DNA of 64,000 nucleotides, from NCBI RefSeq assembly GCF_017813335.1, contig NZ_JAGIYY010000001.1, positions 186,001-250,000 of the forward strand, in the 5' to 3' direction. The notes under the pieces were generated by a model. It had not been told where the DNA came from. It worked only from the letters and a program-made list of their open reading frames with translations, and searched no databases. The translations under genes were made by a program, and so were the position numbers. The stretch comes from Tianweitania sediminis (GTDB lineage: Bacteria > Pseudomonadota > Alphaproteobacteria > Rhizobiales > Rhizobiaceae). Within the stretch, counting starts at the first letter, position 1; every line of letters starts with the position of its first letter. Below, one piece after another: positions 17,036 through 28,036 of the stretch.

Positions 17036-17401
17036 CTAACCTCGACACAAGCGACGCGGGTCCGCCGTCGCTACTTCAAAGATGCGGACGCGTTCGGCAA
17101 AGGACTGATCTTCGACCTCGACGCCGAACTGGCGCACGATCTGCACCAGCGCTTGTTGATGATAACCACCGGCGTCGTGGCTCATCGCCTCTCGTGTCTT
17201 GGCCGTACAAATCGCTTCAAACTGATTTTCTAGGTCGACGGTTGCACGCGCCAACCGCTGCTTGGCCGTCCGCAGGTCCTGCGTGCGCAGCGACGTTACG
17301 ACGAGTTTCCGGCCGAAGCTGGGAGCGACCTCGGCTGGAACGCAGACGCGGCAGTAGAAGGTCTTGCCGCGGATCATCAGGCGCTCAGGCAGCGCCGGCA
17401 T
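17036..17401 (-). pseudogene. Truncated tyrosine recombinase (integrase N-terminal part)
   Basis: A 121-residue frame starting MPALPERLMIRGKTFYCRVCVPAE, then FGRKLVVTSLRTQDLRTAKQRLA. This is the N-terminal (DUF6538-like) arm-binding region of a phage- or island-type tyrosine integrase. The core-binding and catalytic domains, with the R-H-R-Y residues, are missing; complete members exceed 350 residues. It points away from the adjacent tRNA-Leu gene in the usual arrangement of an element integrated at a tRNA 3' end. It is inactive as a recombinase. Confidence 0.75.
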
Positions 17402-17408
17402 GTGAAGA

Positions 17409-17440
17409 GCCCACTATAACACTTCCTGCTACAAGTGGGC
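17409..17440. repeat. Inverted repeat upstream of the integrase fragment
   Basis: GCCCACT (17409-17415) and AGTGGGC (17434-17440) form a perfect 7-bp dyad between the integrase start and tRNA-Leu. It could be an integrase arm-type or regulator site; function not determinable here. Confidence 0.4.
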
Positions 17441-17494
17441 TGGATGCTTGGTAGGAGCTACTCACCTCAACAGAATCAACGACTTACGCGTTGA

Positions 17495-17579
17495 TGGTGC
17501 CCAGGAGAGGACTCGAACCTCCACGCCTCGCGGCACACGGACCTGAACCGTGCGCGTCTACCAATTCCGCCACCTGGGC
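17495..17579 (-). tRNA. tRNA-Leu (anticodon CAG)
   Basis: An 85-nt cloverleaf on the minus strand with acceptor stem GCCCAGG/CCTGGGC, an encoded 3' ACCA, D-loop GGCGGAATTGGTAGACGC, anticodon loop TTCAGGT (CAG), a long type II variable arm as expected for leucine, and T-arm GGTTCGAGTCC. Its 3' end faces the integrase remnant and served as the likely attachment site. Confidence 0.95.
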
Positions 17580-17702
17580 AGGTGAGCGAGGCCGATGTAC
17601 GTGCCCCGCCGATGCGTGTCAACGACCAAATCCGCCAGCCGCGGCCTTTCTTTGCCCCGGCGAGCCGGCAGGTGCCGAGCGACGCGGCACCCATGCGGGC
17701 GC

Positions 17703-18317
17703 CTAGAGAACTTCCTTAGAGGCCACGGTGGAATCGGCGTTGAGCCGGTACAAGATGGGAACGCCCGTGCCGAGTTCCATCGACACCACTTCTTCTCCGC
17801 TCAGGCCGTCCAGCGCCATGATCAGGGCGCGCAGCGAATTGCCGTGGGCCGCCACCAGAACCGTTTCGCCGCGCAGCACATGCGGCTGAATGTCGTGCAA
17901 GTAATAGGGCCAAACGCGGGCGCCCGTGTCGCGCAGGCTTTCGCCGCCCGGCGGAGGAACATCGTAGGAGCGGCGCCAGATATGCACCTGTTCCTCGCCC
18001 CATTTGGCACGCGCATCGTCCTTGTTGAGGCCCGACAGATCGCCGTAATCGCGTTCGTTCAGCGCCTGGTGGCGCACGGTGGGAAGCGCGTCCTGCTTCA
18101 ACTCACCGAGGATCAGCGCGCAGGTGTCCTGCGCACGCTTCAGCGAAGATGTGAAGGCGGTGTCAAACCGGAGCCCCTGCGCCGCAAGCTTGGTGCCGGC
18201 AGCAATCGCTTCCCTTGTTCCCTGCTCCGTCAAGTCGGGATCGCGCCAGCCGGTGAAGAGGTTCTTCAGGTTCCATTCGCTTTGGCCGTGGCGCACGAGC
18301 ACGAGGGTGCCGGACAT
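17703..18317 (-). CDS. gpmA: 2,3-bisphosphoglycerate-dependent phosphoglycerate mutase
   Basis: A 204-residue histidine phosphatase-superfamily enzyme that interconverts 3- and 2-phosphoglycerate in glycolysis and gluconeogenesis. The phospho-accepting histidine is in [12 protein letters not shown] at the N-terminus, with [10 protein letters not shown] in the middle and the second catalytic histidine in [13 protein letters not shown]. The length is that of the short alphaproteobacterial form. It lies 44 bp downstream of dapB in the same direction, likely as the last gene of the glk-ABC-dapB-gpmA string. The stop lies 123 bp from tRNA-Leu. Confidence 0.95.
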   Translation of the reverse strand: MSGTLVLVRHGQSEWNLKNLFTGWRDPDLTEQGTREAIAAGTKLAAQGLRFDTAFTSSLKRAQDTCALILGELKQDALPTVRHQALNERDYGDLSGLNKDDARAKWGEEQVHIWRRSYDVPPPGGESLRDTGARVWPYYLHDIQPHVLRGETVLVAAHGNSLRALIMALDGLSGEEVVSMELGTGVPILYRLNADSTVASKEVL

Positions 18318-18361
18318 TTCGCTTCTCCCAGGTGGATATCAGTTGATCGGCTTGAAGTTCG

Positions 18362-19174
18362 TCATGCGAGACCAAGAACGTCGCGCATGGAGTAAAGGCC
18401 TGGCTTGCGGCCGCGGCCCCAGAGCGCTGCAGCCAAGGCTCCGCGGGCAAAGATCGCGCGGTCTTCCGCGACGTGGCCAAGCGTGATGCGTTCGCCCGTT
18501 CCGGCCAGGATCACCGAATGGTCGCCCACAACAGAACCGCCGCGCAACGTCGCAAAGCCGATCGAACCAGCCTCCCGCGGGCCGGTGTGGCCATCGCGCA
18601 CGCGCACGCTCTGGTCGGCCAGCGCGATTTCGCGCCCCTTTGCGGCGGCTTCTCCCAGCATCAGGGCCGTTCCGGATGGCGCATCCACCTTTTGACGGTG
18701 GTGCATTTCCAGAACCTCGATGTCGAAGTCGGCGGCGGGAAGCGCCTTGGCTGCTTGTTCCACAAGGGCCGCCAGGAGATTGACGCCGAGGCTCATATTG
18801 CCGGACTTGATGATCGTGGCGTGGCGCGCTGCGGCGTTAATGCGGGCATCATGCTCCGGCGCACACCCGGTGGTCCCGATCACATGCACGATGCGTGCCT
18901 GCGCGGCATAACCGGCGAACTCAACCGTAGCTGCGGGCGAAGTGAAGTCCAGCACGCCATCGGCCTTTGCAAACACCGGCAGCGGATCGTCAGAAACCGG
19001 CACGTTCAACGGGCCGACACCCGCCCCTTCGCCGGCATCGCGCCCCAGAACCGCGGAACCGGCGCGTTCCACTGCCCCGACCAGCACGGCATCGTCCGAT
19101 TGGGCGATCACCCGGATCAGCGCCTGCCCCATTCGGCCGCCGGCACCCACCACAACCAGGCCCATTCTGCTCAT
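18362..19174 (-). CDS. dapB: 4-hydroxy-tetrahydrodipicolinate reductase
   Basis: A 270-residue NAD(P)H-dependent enzyme of the diaminopimelate/lysine pathway. The nucleotide-binding start [16 protein letters not shown] and the catalytic block [17 protein letters not shown] are characteristic. It supplies diaminopimelate for peptidoglycan and lysine. The start overlaps the stop of the ABC exporter gene by one base (TGATG), showing operon organisation; an alternative start three codons in (MGLVVV) is possible. Confidence 0.95.
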   Translation of the reverse strand: MSRMGLVVVGAGGRMGQALIRVIAQSDDAVLVGAVERAGSAVLGRDAGEGAGVGPLNVPVSDDPLPVFAKADGVLDFTSPAATVEFAGYAAQARIVHVIGTTGCAPEHDARINAAARHATIIKSGNMSLGVNLLAALVEQAAKALPAADFDIEVLEMHHRQKVDAPSGTALMLGEAAAKGREIALADQSVRVRDGHTGPREAGSIGFATLRGGSVVGDHSVILAGTGERITLGHVAEDRAIFARGALAAALWGRGRKPGLYSMRDVLGLA

Positions 19175-21072
19175 CAGCTCAGCTTCCTCATGGGCGCAGC
19201 GGTCGGCTCTTGGCGAGGGTTGCGATCATCCACCAGTTCCAAGCCGTTCTTGTGGCCCTGGAGGCGGTGGAAGCGTGCGTAAATGCCGTTTGGATCTGCC
19301 AGCAGTTCCTCGTGCCGTCCTTGTTCAACGACCTGGCCGCTGTCCATCACGACGATCTTGTCGGCGCCCACCACGGTCGACATGCGATGCGCGATCACGA
19401 CGGTGGTGCGCCCCTTCATCACGCGTTCCAAGGCAGCCTGCACCTTGGCTTCGCTTTCGTTGTCCAGCGCAGAGGTTGCCTCGTCCAGCACAAGGATCGG
19501 CGCGTCACGGATGATGGCGCGGGCGATCGAGATGCGCTGGCGCTGGCCGCCGGACAGCGTGGCGCCGCTTTCCCCAACCAGTGTCTCATAGCCGTCCGCC
19601 TGCGCCCGGATGAACTCGTCGGCAAAGGCGATCCGCGCGGCTTCCTCGACCTCTGCATCCGTGGCACCCGGCCTGCCATAGCGGATGTTGTCGCGAATGG
19701 TGCCTTCGAACAAATACGGCTGCTGCGACACATAAGACAGGCGGCTGCGGAGCGACTGCTTGGTGACCGCTGCGATGTCCTGACCATCCACCAGGATGCG
19801 GCCTTGGTCGAGATCGTAGAAGCGCAGCAACAGCGCGATCAGCGTGGACTTGCCGGCACCGGAACTGCCAACGATGGCCGTGGTTTCGCCGGCGCGCGCC
19901 TCGAAGTCGACGTCGCGCAGGATGGGCAGGGCTTCCTCATAGGCGAAGCTTACGCGCTCGAAGCGAACCGCCCCCTTCTCAACCGCCAGTTCGGTGGCGC
20001 CGGGCGCATCGCGTTGGTGCGGCTCGATGTCGAGGATCTCGTAGATCATGCGCGCATTCACCAGCGCTTTTTCCAGATTGACCTGGACGCGCGCCAGCCG
20101 GCGCGCCGGATCGTAGGCCAGCATCAAGGCCGTGATGAAGGCGAACACGGCACCGGGCGGCAGCTGCTCGTAGGCTGCGCGGTAGCCGGAATACGCGATC
20201 ACGCCGGCGACGGCAAAGCCGGCCAGGATTTCAGCAATAGGCGTGGTGCGCTCCGATACCCGCGCGATCTTGTTGGCGCGCTGCTCGGAATCGGCGATCA
20301 AAAGGCTGATCCGTTGCGACAGCTGCTCTTCCATCGTGAAGGCCTTCACGATGGCGACGCCCTGCGTGGCTTCCTGGATGGCGCCCACGAGGCGGGAATT
20401 CACCACCACGGCCTTGCGGGCTGCCTTGCGCAGCCGCCGCATCAGCGTGTTGACCGCGAAGATCAGAGGCGGCCCGATCAGAAGCGCAAAGGTGGCAAGC
20501 AGCGGGTCCTGGTAGATCATTACGGCCAGGAGGGCGATCAGTGACACCGCATCGCGTGCTACGGAGGTCAACGTCATGGACAGAAGGTCACGGACGCCGT
20601 TGACGTTTTCGGTGATGCGAGCGGCCAGCTGCCCGGAGCGCTGGTCGGTGAAGAAGCCGATGCCGAGCTTCATGAGGTGGTCGAAGATGCGCTTCTGGTA
20701 ACGCGCCACAAGGTTGTTGCCGACGCGCGCAAGGATAACCGACTGCGCGTAGGTGGCTAGTCCGCGGATCAGGAAGGCGGCAAAAATCGCGCCGCTGATG
20801 ACCGCGATCAGGTCAGCGCGGGCATTTACAAAGATCTCGTCGATGACATCGCGCATGATCCAGGCGCTGAAAGCCGTGGTCGCCGCGATGGCGAGAAGAC
20901 ACAGGATCGCCAGAACATAGGACCAGAAATAATCGCGGCCGTTTTCAGCCAGCATGCGCTTCAGGATGGCGAAGGTTTCGCCACGGAAGATGCCAGGCTT
21001 CGGCGAACTCGTTGTTGGATGTGGCGCCAAACGGGTGGTCCAGGTCTCGTTGATGTGGCTTGGGAAAGCCAC
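19174..21072 (-). CDS. MsbA-like ABC transporter, fused permease and ATPase
   Basis: A 632-residue half-transporter: a six-helix exporter domain (about residues 45-340) and a C-terminal ATPase with Walker [12 protein letters not shown]-loop [19 protein letters not shown], signature LSGGQRQR and Walker [13 protein letters not shown]. It works as a homodimer in the inner membrane, exporting lipids or hydrophobic compounds. MsbA-type lipid A flipping is plausible but not provable, and another such exporter is encoded at 47770. It is 62 bp downstream of glk and coupled to dapB. Confidence 0.92.
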   Translation of the reverse strand: MAFPSHINETWTTRLAPHPTTSSPKPGIFRGETFAILKRMLAENGRDYFWSYVLAILCLLAIAATTAFSAWIMRDVIDEIFVNARADLIAVISGAIFAAFLIRGLATYAQSVILARVGNNLVARYQKRIFDHLMKLGIGFFTDQRSGQLAARITENVNGVRDLLSMTLTSVARDAVSLIALLAVMIYQDPLLATFALLIGPPLIFAVNTLMRRLRKAARKAVVVNSRLVGAIQEATQGVAIVKAFTMEEQLSQRISLLIADSEQRANKIARVSERTTPIAEILAGFAVAGVIAYSGYRAAYEQLPPGAVFAFITALMLAYDPARRLARVQVNLEKALVNARMIYEILDIEPHQRDAPGATELAVEKGAVRFERVSFAYEEALPILRDVDFEARAGETTAIVGSSGAGKSTLIALLLRFYDLDQGRILVDGQDIAAVTKQSLRSRLSYVSQQPYLFEGTIRDNIRYGRPGATDAEVEEAARIAFADEFIRAQADGYETLVGESGATLSGGQRQRISIARAIIRDAPILVLDEATSALDNESEAKVQAALERVMKGRTTVVIAHRMSTVVGADKIVVMDSGQVVEQGRHEELLADPNGIYARFHRLQGHKNGLELVDDRNPRQEPTAAPMRKLS

Positions 21073-21134
21073 CAGAACGACTTCATAAGGAGGTCGGACG
21101 CGGTTTGCCAGCCACGAGCGCGCCAGAAAGAAGA

Positions 21135-22157
21135 TCAGGCCTTCCAGCGCCGCCCCTGTGTTTCCACGCCAAACAGGGCGGGCGTGCGCGCAAAGGCGGC
21201 GAGCCCCACCAGCGCAGCCATCGGATGTGTGATCACGTAAACCGGCATCGTGCGCAGGAGATGCGTATGGGGCGCCTTGTCTTCGAAGGCTGCACGGAAG
21301 GCGCCGGATTTCAGCGCCGGCACGATCTTCTGAGCAATGCCGCCTGTCAGGAACACGCCGCCGCGGCTCATGAACACCAGCGCCAGATCTCCGGCCGTGC
21401 GGCCAAGGCAGGTCACGAACATGTCCACTGCTTCAACGGCCACGGGATCGGACTTGTCGAGTGCGGCACCGGTCATGTCAGCCGGCGTTTCCAGCGCCAC
21501 CGGCTTGTTGTCGGTCAAGGCCACCGCCCGGTACAAGTTCACAAGCCCGCGACCGCACAGGAGCTGCTCGCCCGAAACGCGGCCCTCGATCCGTTCCAGG
21601 TGTGGCCAGACGGCGTAGTCCCGCTCCGTGCGCGGCCCTATATCCATGTGGCCACCCTCGCCCGGCACAGGGATCCAGGTGTGGCAGGCATGGATCAGCC
21701 CGGCAACGCCCAAACCGGTGCCCGGTCCAAGCACGACACGGCTTGCCACGCCTTCGCTTGGCTCGCCGCCGATCTGTTCGAGATGATCGGCGCCCAATGC
21801 GACCACCGCCAGAGCCTGCGCTTCGAAGTCGTTGAGGACGATGAGCTCCGAAAAGCCCAGATCGGCGAACAACGTTCTTGGGCGAACCACCCAAGGGCAG
21901 TTGGTGAGCCGGATTTCGTCGCCTTCCACGGGTCCAGCAACGGCAAGCACAGCAGACACAGGACGAAGCGAGGTCTTGTCGAGGATCGATGCCTGGATCG
22001 CCTCGTCCAGCGTCGCGAACTCTGCCGTTTTCACGACGGGATACTCTTTCGGCTCCGCGTGCGGGCCGGTCAGGATGGCAAACCGCGCATTGGTGCCGCC
22101 AATGTCGCCCACAAGGATCGGGAAATTCAGCACGGTGTCTTCGAAGGGCTTGGCCAT
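21135..22157 (-). CDS. glk: Glucokinase
   Basis: About 340 residues, bacterial Glk type. It phosphorylates glucose with ATP at the entry to glucose metabolism. The phosphate motif [13 protein letters not shown] is near the N-terminus, followed by [19 protein letters not shown] and the [10 protein letters not shown] adenosine-side motif. The ATG at 22157 has a clear GAGGAG ribosome site; an in-frame extension to 22208 lacks one. With pgi (54518) and gpmA it covers three sugar-phosphate steps encoded in this window. It lies 55 bp after mepA in the same direction. Confidence 0.95.
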   Translation of the reverse strand: MAKPFEDTVLNFPILVGDIGGTNARFAILTGPHAEPKEYPVVKTAEFATLDEAIQASILDKTSLRPVSAVLAVAGPVEGDEIRLTNCPWVVRPRTLFADLGFSELIVLNDFEAQALAVVALGADHLEQIGGEPSEGVASRVVLGPGTGLGVAGLIHACHTWIPVPGEGGHMDIGPRTERDYAVWPHLERIEGRVSGEQLLCGRGLVNLYRAVALTDNKPVALETPADMTGAALDKSDPVAVEAVDMFVTCLGRTAGDLALVFMSRGGVFLTGGIAQKIVPALKSGAFRAAFEDKAPHTHLLRTMPVYVITHPMAALVGLAAFARTPALFGVETQGRRWKA

Positions 22158-22212
22158 GGCGATCTCCTCGTCCGGTGCTGACCTAGCTCGCTTTGAAGGT
22201 CGCGCCAAGCGC

Positions 22213-23232
22213 TTACTGCGCTGGTCGATCGGAAGGAAGCGGTGGCAGACTGGGCAGTTCCTGCATCGCCGATGGGACTGAGGTCGCTTCCACCGGGTCC
22301 GCCGTTGCGCTCAAGCCAACCGTCACGGAGGCTTCCGAGCGGGGCGACGGCGCGTCGAGGACGACGCGGCATTCCTTCGGAAGCGCCTTCATCGTCATGA
22401 CGTCACGGGCACGCGGCTTCTGCGGACCGGTGGCGGGACGCCAAGGCTCTTCCGTGAACCACCAGGCCAGCGACTTGTCGCACCCATCCCCGCTGCCGGT
22501 GGATTCCTGCTCCTTGCAGCCGACGGAACCAGCCGGGCAGCCGATGCGCACGTGGAAATGGTAGTCATGTCCCCAGAAAGGCCGGATCTTGTTCAGCCAG
22601 CCACGATCGCCCTTCACCGTCTCGCAGAGCTTCTTCTTGATGCCTGGATGCACAAGAATGCGCTCCACATTGCCATAGCTCGCCGCGCGCTTGAGGATCG
22701 CGGCATGGGCCGGCGTCCACAAGCGATCGTCAACGGTCAGCCCGCCGTCCTGGATCATCGACTTGGGCGCAAAGCTTTCGCGCTCTGGCACACTCAAGCG
22801 GCGATCCGGCATGGGCGTGAACCAGATGTCGGCGTCGAGCCCGATCTGATGCGAGGCGTGGCCGGACAGCATGGGCCCGCCGCGCGGCTGCGACAGGTCG
22901 CCGATCATCAGGCCGTTCCACCCATCCTTTGCCGCGCCGTCACGGGCGAGGCGCTCAAGGGTCTGCACGAGCTCAGGATGCCCCCAGCGGCGGTTGCGCG
23001 ACAAGCGCATGGCCTGCCAGTTCGGTCCATCAACCGAAATCGCTACGCCGCCACTGAAGCAGCCCTTGGAATAAAAGCCATAGGCTTTGGGAGGCATCGC
23101 CGCAGGAAGCGGCTTTGATCCGAAAAGATCCTTTGCCAAAGGCTCGGCTGCAGTGGCCGGCACGTGTGGAGCCGAAACGGCCAAGGCCAGGGCCGCGATC
23201 ACGGCACGGATCCATTTGCTTGCTGGCATCAT
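22213..23232 (-). CDS. mepA: Penicillin-insensitive murein endopeptidase
   Basis: About 339 residues. A Sec signal peptide ([22 protein letters not shown]) sends it to the periplasm, where MepA metallo-endopeptidases cut D-alanyl-meso-diaminopimelate cross-links. The zinc-binding blocks [16 protein letters not shown] and [12 protein letters not shown] are intact. The start ATG at 23232 has a strong GGAGGA site. The C-terminal ~70 residues after the catalytic region are extra, proline/serine-rich and without recognised domain. Genes on either side run in the same direction. Confidence 0.94.
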   Translation of the reverse strand: MMPASKWIRAVIAALALAVSAPHVPATAAEPLAKDLFGSKPLPAAMPPKAYGFYSKGCFSGGVAISVDGPNWQAMRLSRNRRWGHPELVQTLERLARDGAAKDGWNGLMIGDLSQPRGGPMLSGHASHQIGLDADIWFTPMPDRRLSVPERESFAPKSMIQDGGLTVDDRLWTPAHAAILKRAASYGNVERILVHPGIKKKLCETVKGDRGWLNKIRPFWGHDYHFHVRIGCPAGSVGCKEQESTGSGDGCDKSLAWWFTEEPWRPATGPQKPRARDVMTMKALPKECRVVLDAPSPRSEASVTVGLSATADPVEATSVPSAMQELPSLPPLPSDRPAQ

Positions 23233-23320
23233 GGTGGATCGTCCTCCTATGGGAGCTTCCGGAAAAGCCTTCAACCGTGAAGGTTAACGCATCCTTAACA
23301 GTGGCCGCAGCGGAACCGCG

Positions 23321-24199
23321 TTACTGCTCGTCGCGCCATTGCTTGCGTGCGACCATGTCAGACAGAGCGGTGCGGTAGTCGGGATAACGGAACTCATAGC
23401 CGGTTTCGCGCAGGCGCGCATTGGAAACCCGCTTGTTGTCGCCATAGAAACTTCGCGCCATGGGCGACATTTCGGCCGCTTCGAAGGGCACCTCAGGCGG
23501 CGCTTCGACGCTGAGGAGGCTTGCAGCAAAGGCAACCACATCCTGCGGCGGCGCGGGTTCATTGTCCGTGATGTTGAACGCTCCACCCAGCTCCTTTTGT
23601 GCCAGCAAGGCGGTGGCGCCAGCAATGTCGTCCACATGGATGCGGTTGAAGACCTGGTTTGGCTTGATGACCCGCTTGGCCGTGCCTTCCGCCAGATTGA
23701 CGAGCGCGTTACGGCCCGGCCCGTAGATTCCCGCGAGCCGGAGCAGCGCGACCGGAACACCACGTCCTGCGCCGAAGCGAAGCCAGGCCTCTTCAGCAGC
23801 CACACGCTGGCGTCCGCGTGTGGAGGTCGGATCCAGCCGATCGTCTTCCGCAACCCAGTTGCCGCCGCGGTCGCCGTATACGCCGACCGTGGACAGGTAG
23901 CCGATCCAACGAAGGGCCGGCGTCCCGACGCCGAGGTCTCCTTCCAGCGCATTCAGCACCGGATCACCCTCAGCAGAAGGCGCAGCGGACAGGATCAGGT
24001 GGGTGGTTCTTGCGAGTTCGGCCCGAAGCTCAGGCGTTCCCTGCACCCCGTCGAACACGAGCGGCTCCAAGGCAGCCAGCCGCAGCCTTTCGAGGCGCTC
24101 CGGCGAGCGCGTCGTGCCCACCACAGGATGGCCGTCGGCTGACAATCTTCGGCCGATCGCGCGGCCGGAAAAACCGGCACCAAAGATCAGGACGCGCAT
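23321..24199 (-). CDS. NAD(P)-dependent epimerase/reductase (extended SDR, YeeZ-like)
   Basis: A 292-residue protein with a Rossmann start RVLIFGAGFSGRAIGRRL and an SDR-type YLSTVGVYGDRGG block, where Y and the nearby K of a classical SDR are only partly matched. It continues LLRLAGIYGPGRN and NRIHVDDIA. It resembles the YeeZ/epimerase-like group found beside queG in Rhizobiales; substrate unknown. It begins one base after the queG stop, so it is co-transcribed with GST and queG. Confidence 0.88.
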   Translation of the reverse strand: MRVLIFGAGFSGRAIGRRLSADGHPVVGTTRSPERLERLRLAALEPLVFDGVQGTPELRAELARTTHLILSAAPSAEGDPVLNALEGDLGVGTPALRWIGYLSTVGVYGDRGGNWVAEDDRLDPTSTRGRQRVAAEEAWLRFGAGRGVPVALLRLAGIYGPGRNALVNLAEGTAKRVIKPNQVFNRIHVDDIAGATALLAQKELGGAFNITDNEPAPPQDVVAFAASLLSVEAPPEVPFEAAEMSPMARSFYGDNKRVSNARLRETGYEFRYPDYRTALSDMVARKQWRDEQ

Positions 24200-24200
24200 C

Positions 24201-25352
24201 TCAGGCTTCTTCCATCACCGGGACGGCAACCTGCCATTCGGACCGCACGGAGGGATCGGTTTCGTTCCCGTGCTTCTGAGCCAGGTGCCGGAAGGCTCCC
24301 CGCTCCATCAGGCGGGACAACGCCCAGACGGCAGCACCGCGCACGATCGGATTCGGATCACTGAGGTGCTTCTGGCACGGAACAACGAGGCTCCCGTCAG
24401 CCGAATTGCCGGCGGCAACCAGAACATTGCGCAGGAAGCGGTCGCGCCCGATCCGCTTGATCGGCGAGCCGCTGAAGAGTGCGCGGAACCCGGCATCGTC
24501 GAGCGCAAGGAGGTCTGCCAAACGCGGCGCCCGAAGATCCGGGCGGGCCGCAAACTTCAGCTCGGCTGCTTGCTGGGCGAACTTGTTCCAGGGGCAAACA
24601 GCCAGGCAATCATCGCAGCCATAAATTCGGTTGCCGATCTTTTCGCGGAGCTCGAGGGGGATCGGCCCTTTGTTTTCGATGGTGAGATAGGAAATGCAGC
24701 GCCGGGCATCGAGCCTGTAGGGTGCGGGGAAGGCGTTCGTCGGGCACGCGGTCTGGCAGGCGTTGCAGCGCCCGCAATGATCCTCGTCGGCTGCGTCCGC
24801 TTCCAGTTCGGCCGTGGTGAAGATCGAGCCCAGAAACAGCCAGGATCCGAACCGTCGGTTGACCAGGTTGGTGTGTTTGCCCTGCCATCCCAGCCCTGCT
24901 TTTTCCGCCAGCGGCTTTTCCATCACAGGCGCCGTGTCGACGAAAACCTTGACGTCGGCATCGAGGCGGGCAGCCAGCTTGCCAGCCAGCGTTTTCAGCT
25001 TGCCCTTCACCACGTCGTGGTAATCGCGGTTCTGCGCGTAAACGGAAATCGCGCCACGATCCTTCTGCGCATGCACGGCGCGCGGATCGTGATCCGGACC
25101 ATAGTTCATGCCGAGCATGATGATGCTGCGCACGTCCGGCCAAAGCGTGCCGGGGTCAGCCCTCTCGCTTGAGCGCACTTCCAGCCAGTCCATGGAGCCG
25201 TGGTGGCCGTCCGCCAGAAAGGCTTGCAAACGCGCCGGCGCCTGCCGGATCGCGTCAGGACGCACGATCCCAACTGCTTCGAAGCCAACCGCCCTTGCTT
25301 CGGCCTCCAAGAAAGACCGCGAGCGCGCTGCCTTTCCGGAAGCGCCAGCCAT
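24201..25352 (-). CDS. queG: Epoxyqueuosine reductase
   Basis: A 383-residue cobalamin- and iron-sulfur-dependent enzyme that performs the last step of queuosine synthesis on tRNA. Two ferredoxin-type cysteine clusters are clear: [16 protein letters not shown] and [10 protein letters not shown]. The N-terminal cobalamin-binding domain includes [13 protein letters not shown] and the active-site area near DTAPVMEK. The C-terminal [18 protein letters not shown] is the usual HEAT-like tail. It starts 4 nt after the GST stop and is followed after 1 nt by the epimerase gene. Confidence 0.96.
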   Translation of the reverse strand: MAGASGKAARSRSFLEAEARAVGFEAVGIVRPDAIRQAPARLQAFLADGHHGSMDWLEVRSSERADPGTLWPDVRSIIMLGMNYGPDHDPRAVHAQKDRGAISVYAQNRDYHDVVKGKLKTLAGKLAARLDADVKVFVDTAPVMEKPLAEKAGLGWQGKHTNLVNRRFGSWLFLGSIFTTAELEADAADEDHCGRCNACQTACPTNAFPAPYRLDARRCISYLTIENKGPIPLELREKIGNRIYGCDDCLAVCPWNKFAQQAAELKFAARPDLRAPRLADLLALDDAGFRALFSGSPIKRIGRDRFLRNVLVAAGNSADGSLVVPCQKHLSDPNPIVRGAAVWALSRLMERGAFRHLAQKHGNETDPSVRSEWQVAVPVMEEA

Positions 25353-25356
25353 CGGC

Positions 25357-26049
25357 TCAGAAATCCAGATCGGCGTAATGCGACACGGGCGAAATGCCGC
25401 GCACGCGATCGGTTAGGAGCGGACGGAAGGATGGGCGCGATTTCATGCGCGTGTACCAATCCTTCGCGGCCGGGCATTCCGACCAGTTGATCTCGCCAAG
25501 ATAGTCGAGCACCGAGAGCACACCGGCGGCGGCCATGTCGGCATAGGTGATCTTGTCGCCGGCGAGCCAATTGCGGGTGCCTGCCAGCCAATTCGTGTAT
25601 TTCACATGCTGCTTCAGGTTCGAGCGCGCCGTGCGGATTACCGCGGCTTCCGGCGAGCCACCACCTTCGCCGGCCGGCATCAGCGGCTTGAACACCCGTT
25701 CGCGCACAAGATGGCGTGTCACTTCGTTTTCGGCCTTGCCCAGATACCAGTCGATCAGCCGGCGGATTTCCGCCCGATCCAGCGAGCTATCGGCAAACAA
25801 GCGACGGTCTCGCTTCAGCACGCCACGCGTTTCGTCGACATATTCGGCAATCACCGTACCGCCCGAGATCGGAACATCGCCTTCGGCCAAAAGAACGGGA
25901 ATTGCGCCCGCGGGGTTCAAGGCAAGGAACTCCTTGCGGCGCGCCCAGGGCTTTTCCTCGATCAAGGCAATCTCTTCGCCGTATTCCGCGAAGATAAGGC
26001 GAATGAACCGGCTTGAGGCGGACATTGGGTGATGGAAAAGGGTCAGCAT
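25357..26049 (-). CDS. Glutathione S-transferase
   Basis: A 230-residue GST: thioredoxin-fold N-terminus ([19 protein letters not shown], then [11 protein letters not shown]) and an all-helical C-terminal domain ([20 protein letters not shown]). The serine-containing N-terminal loop fits the bacterial beta/zeta-like groups. The frame is open much further upstream, but the ATG at 26049 gives the normal N-terminus. First gene of the GST-queG-epimerase operon and divergent from uppP, a conserved order in Rhizobiales. Confidence 0.92.
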   Translation of the reverse strand: MLTLFHHPMSASSRFIRLIFAEYGEEIALIEEKPWARRKEFLALNPAGAIPVLLAEGDVPISGGTVIAEYVDETRGVLKRDRRLFADSSLDRAEIRRLIDWYLGKAENEVTRHLVRERVFKPLMPAGEGGGSPEAAVIRTARSNLKQHVKYTNWLAGTRNWLAGDKITYADMAAAGVLSVLDYLGEINWSECPAAKDWYTRMKSRPSFRPLLTDRVRGISPVSHYADLDF

Positions 26050-26238
26050 TTCCGCTTTGGTAATGAGAGGCTGGCGATAAACCGTTGAAGCCGTTAAACG
26101 GCGCCGGAATGGGAGCGTCGCGCGATTGTCGCTTCTATAAGTTCCCTTGTCCGGCCTGACAAGCAAATGGCTGGGACAAGCTTGGGGTGACAAGGTCCCG
26201 CCGCCCTCCCCAGCCTTTCCATCGAGGTACTTTTCATC

Positions 26239-27045
26239 ATGGCAGACCAGTCGATCGTGGAAGCGCTGCTCCTTGGCGCGCTGGAAGGCCTGACCGAGTT
26301 TATTCCGGTGTCTTCCACTGGCCATCTGCTGCTGGCTGGCCATTTCCTCGGCTTCGAATCGACAGGCAAGGCCTTTGAAGTTCTGATCCAGCTGGGTGCT
26401 ATCCTCGCGATCCTGACCGTTTACGCGAGCCGTTTGTGGGAAATCGCGGTGGCACTGCCTCGCAGCCGTCCGGTGCAGCATTTCGTGCTCGGCATCCTGG
26501 TCGCCTTTCTTCCCGCCGCCATCATCGGCGCCCTTGCCCATGACTTCATCAAGACGGTGCTGTTTGAATCGCCGATGACCATCTGCATTGCGCTGATCCT
26601 CGGCGGCCTGGTTCTGCTTTGGGTCGACCGGCGCGCGGAACAGCCGCGTTATCACGATCTCATCGACTACCCGCTGTCGCTTTGCCTGAAGATCGGCTTC
26701 TTCCAGTGCCTTGCGATGATCCCCGGCACGTCAAGGTCGGGTGCGACCATCGTCGGCGCGCTCCTGATGGGCGCCAGCAAGCGTTCGGCGGCCGAGTTCT
26801 CGTTTTTTCTCGCCATGCCCACGATGGCCGGCGCTTTCACGCTCGACCTCCTGAAGAACTGGGACGTGCTGACGGCAGCCGACCTTCCGATCATCGGGGC
26901 CGGCTTCATTACGGCGTTCATTGTCGGCGTGTTTGTTGTCCGCTCGCTGCTCGATTTCGTGTCGAAGCGCGGCTACGCCCTGTTCGGCTGGTGGCGCCTG
27001 GCGGTGGGAACGGTTGGCCTGCTCGCTCTGCTCGCTTTCGGCTGA
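26239..27045 (+). CDS. uppP: Undecaprenyl-diphosphatase
   Basis: A 268-residue integral membrane phosphatase that recycles undecaprenyl pyrophosphate for peptidoglycan synthesis and confers bacitracin resistance. The two active-site signatures are present: [17 protein letters not shown] near the N-terminus and [19 protein letters not shown] in the middle. Six to eight hydrophobic segments match the BacA/UppP family. It is preceded by a 190-bp divergent region shared with GST and converges with the NDUFA9-like gene after 16 bp. Confidence 0.96.
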   Translation: MADQSIVEALLLGALEGLTEFIPVSSTGHLLLAGHFLGFESTGKAFEVLIQLGAILAILTVYASRLWEIAVALPRSRPVQHFVLGILVAFLPAAIIGALAHDFIKTVLFESPMTICIALILGGLVLLWVDRRAEQPRYHDLIDYPLSLCLKIGFFQCLAMIPGTSRSGATIVGALLMGASKRSAAEFSFFLAMPTMAGAFTLDLLKNWDVLTAADLPIIGAGFITAFIVGVFVVRSLLDFVSKRGYALFGWWRLAVGTVGLLALLAFG

Positions 27046-27061
27046 GCAGAGCGGGGAACGC

Positions 27062-28036
27062 TCAGGCCTGCTTGCCGACCCGCGTGTATTGCCCGGCCAG
27101 TCGGTAGCGCCACAGATAGCTCGGCAACAGGGCGTCGATGGATTCCGGCGTGATGCCGAGGCCCAACAGCGTCCGGCCGGCCTGTTCCGCTTCTGCTGAA
27201 ACCACATTGTCGCGTTGCAGCAGCTTCACCTGGTCGCTGGTGAGAAGCTTGCCCGGAAGCATGCCCAGAACAGCACCCTGCAGGCGCGCGATCGGCCAGG
27301 GGATCGGGATAAAGACGCGCTTGCGGTCGATTACCTGGAGCATGTGTTCCATGCATTCGCGGAACGTGAGGACCTCGGGGCCGCCGAGTTCATAAAGGCC
27401 CGGCGCGACGCGATTTTCACCAGCCATGCCGACCACTTCGCCGATATCGCCGGCATAAACCGGTTGTAATCGGGTGTGGCCGCCGCCAAGCAGCGGCAGG
27501 AAGGGTGAAATGCGAGCCATGTCGGCGAAGCGGTTGAAGAACTGGTCTTCGGGGCCGAACACGATCGACGGCCGAAGGATCACCGCATCGGGAATCACCT
27601 CCCGCACGCCCTGCTCGCCACGCGCCTTGCTTTGCGCATAGCCCGACTCGGAGTTCGGGTCCGCACCGATTGCAGAAATATGCGTCAGGCCTGCGCCCAC
27701 GGATCGGGCGGCCTCCGCAACCGCACGCGCTCCTTCATCCTGAACCGACGAGAAGCTTTGGCGACCGCTTTCGGCTAGCAGCCCGACGGCGTTGACCACG
27801 TAGTCCGCGCCTTCCACGGCACGATCCACAGACCAGCGGTGGCGCAGATTCGCCTGCACGGCATGGATCTGGCCAACATTGCCCAGCGGCTGCACATGGC
27901 CGGCCAGTTCCGGCCTGCGGCACGCGACGCGCACCTGGAAGCCCCGTTTTGCCAGCGAGCGAACGATGTAACGGCCAAGGAAGCCCGAGCCGCCGAATAC
28001 CGTTGCAAGCTTCGGGGTGGACTTGATGGTGGTCAT
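27062..28036 (-). CDS. Complex I NDUFA9-like NAD(P)-binding protein
   Basis: About 324 residues of the atypical SDR group related to the mitochondrial complex I subunit NDUFA9. It opens ATVFGGSGFLGRYIVRSLAKRGF with a Rossmann fold, then DYVVNAVGLLAESGRQ and LRPSIVFGPEDQFFNRF. In alphaproteobacteria such proteins are usually annotated as complex I NDUFA9-subunit family proteins, but a part in the bacterial complex is unproven and quinone or lipid reductase roles are possible. The ATG at 28036 gives the normal start; the frame extends upstream without a better ribosome site. Confidence 0.9.
   Translation of the reverse strand: MTTIKSTPKLATVFGGSGFLGRYIVRSLAKRGFQVRVACRRPELAGHVQPLGNVGQIHAVQANLRHRWSVDRAVEGADYVVNAVGLLAESGRQSFSSVQDEGARAVAEAARSVGAGLTHISAIGADPNSESGYAQSKARGEQGVREVIPDAVILRPSIVFGPEDQFFNRFADMARISPFLPLLGGGHTRLQPVYAGDIGEVVGMAGENRVAPGLYELGGPEVLTFRECMEHMLQVIDRKRVFIPIPWPIARLQGAVLGMLPGKLLTSDQVKLLQRDNVVSAEAEQAGRTLLGLGITPESIDALLPSYLWRYRLAGQYTRVGKQA

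Noticed and set aside
16658-17494. Search for a second attachment copy of the tRNA-Leu 3' end
   Set aside because: No copy of the tRNA end sequence is visible on the island side, so the element boundaries were left undefined.
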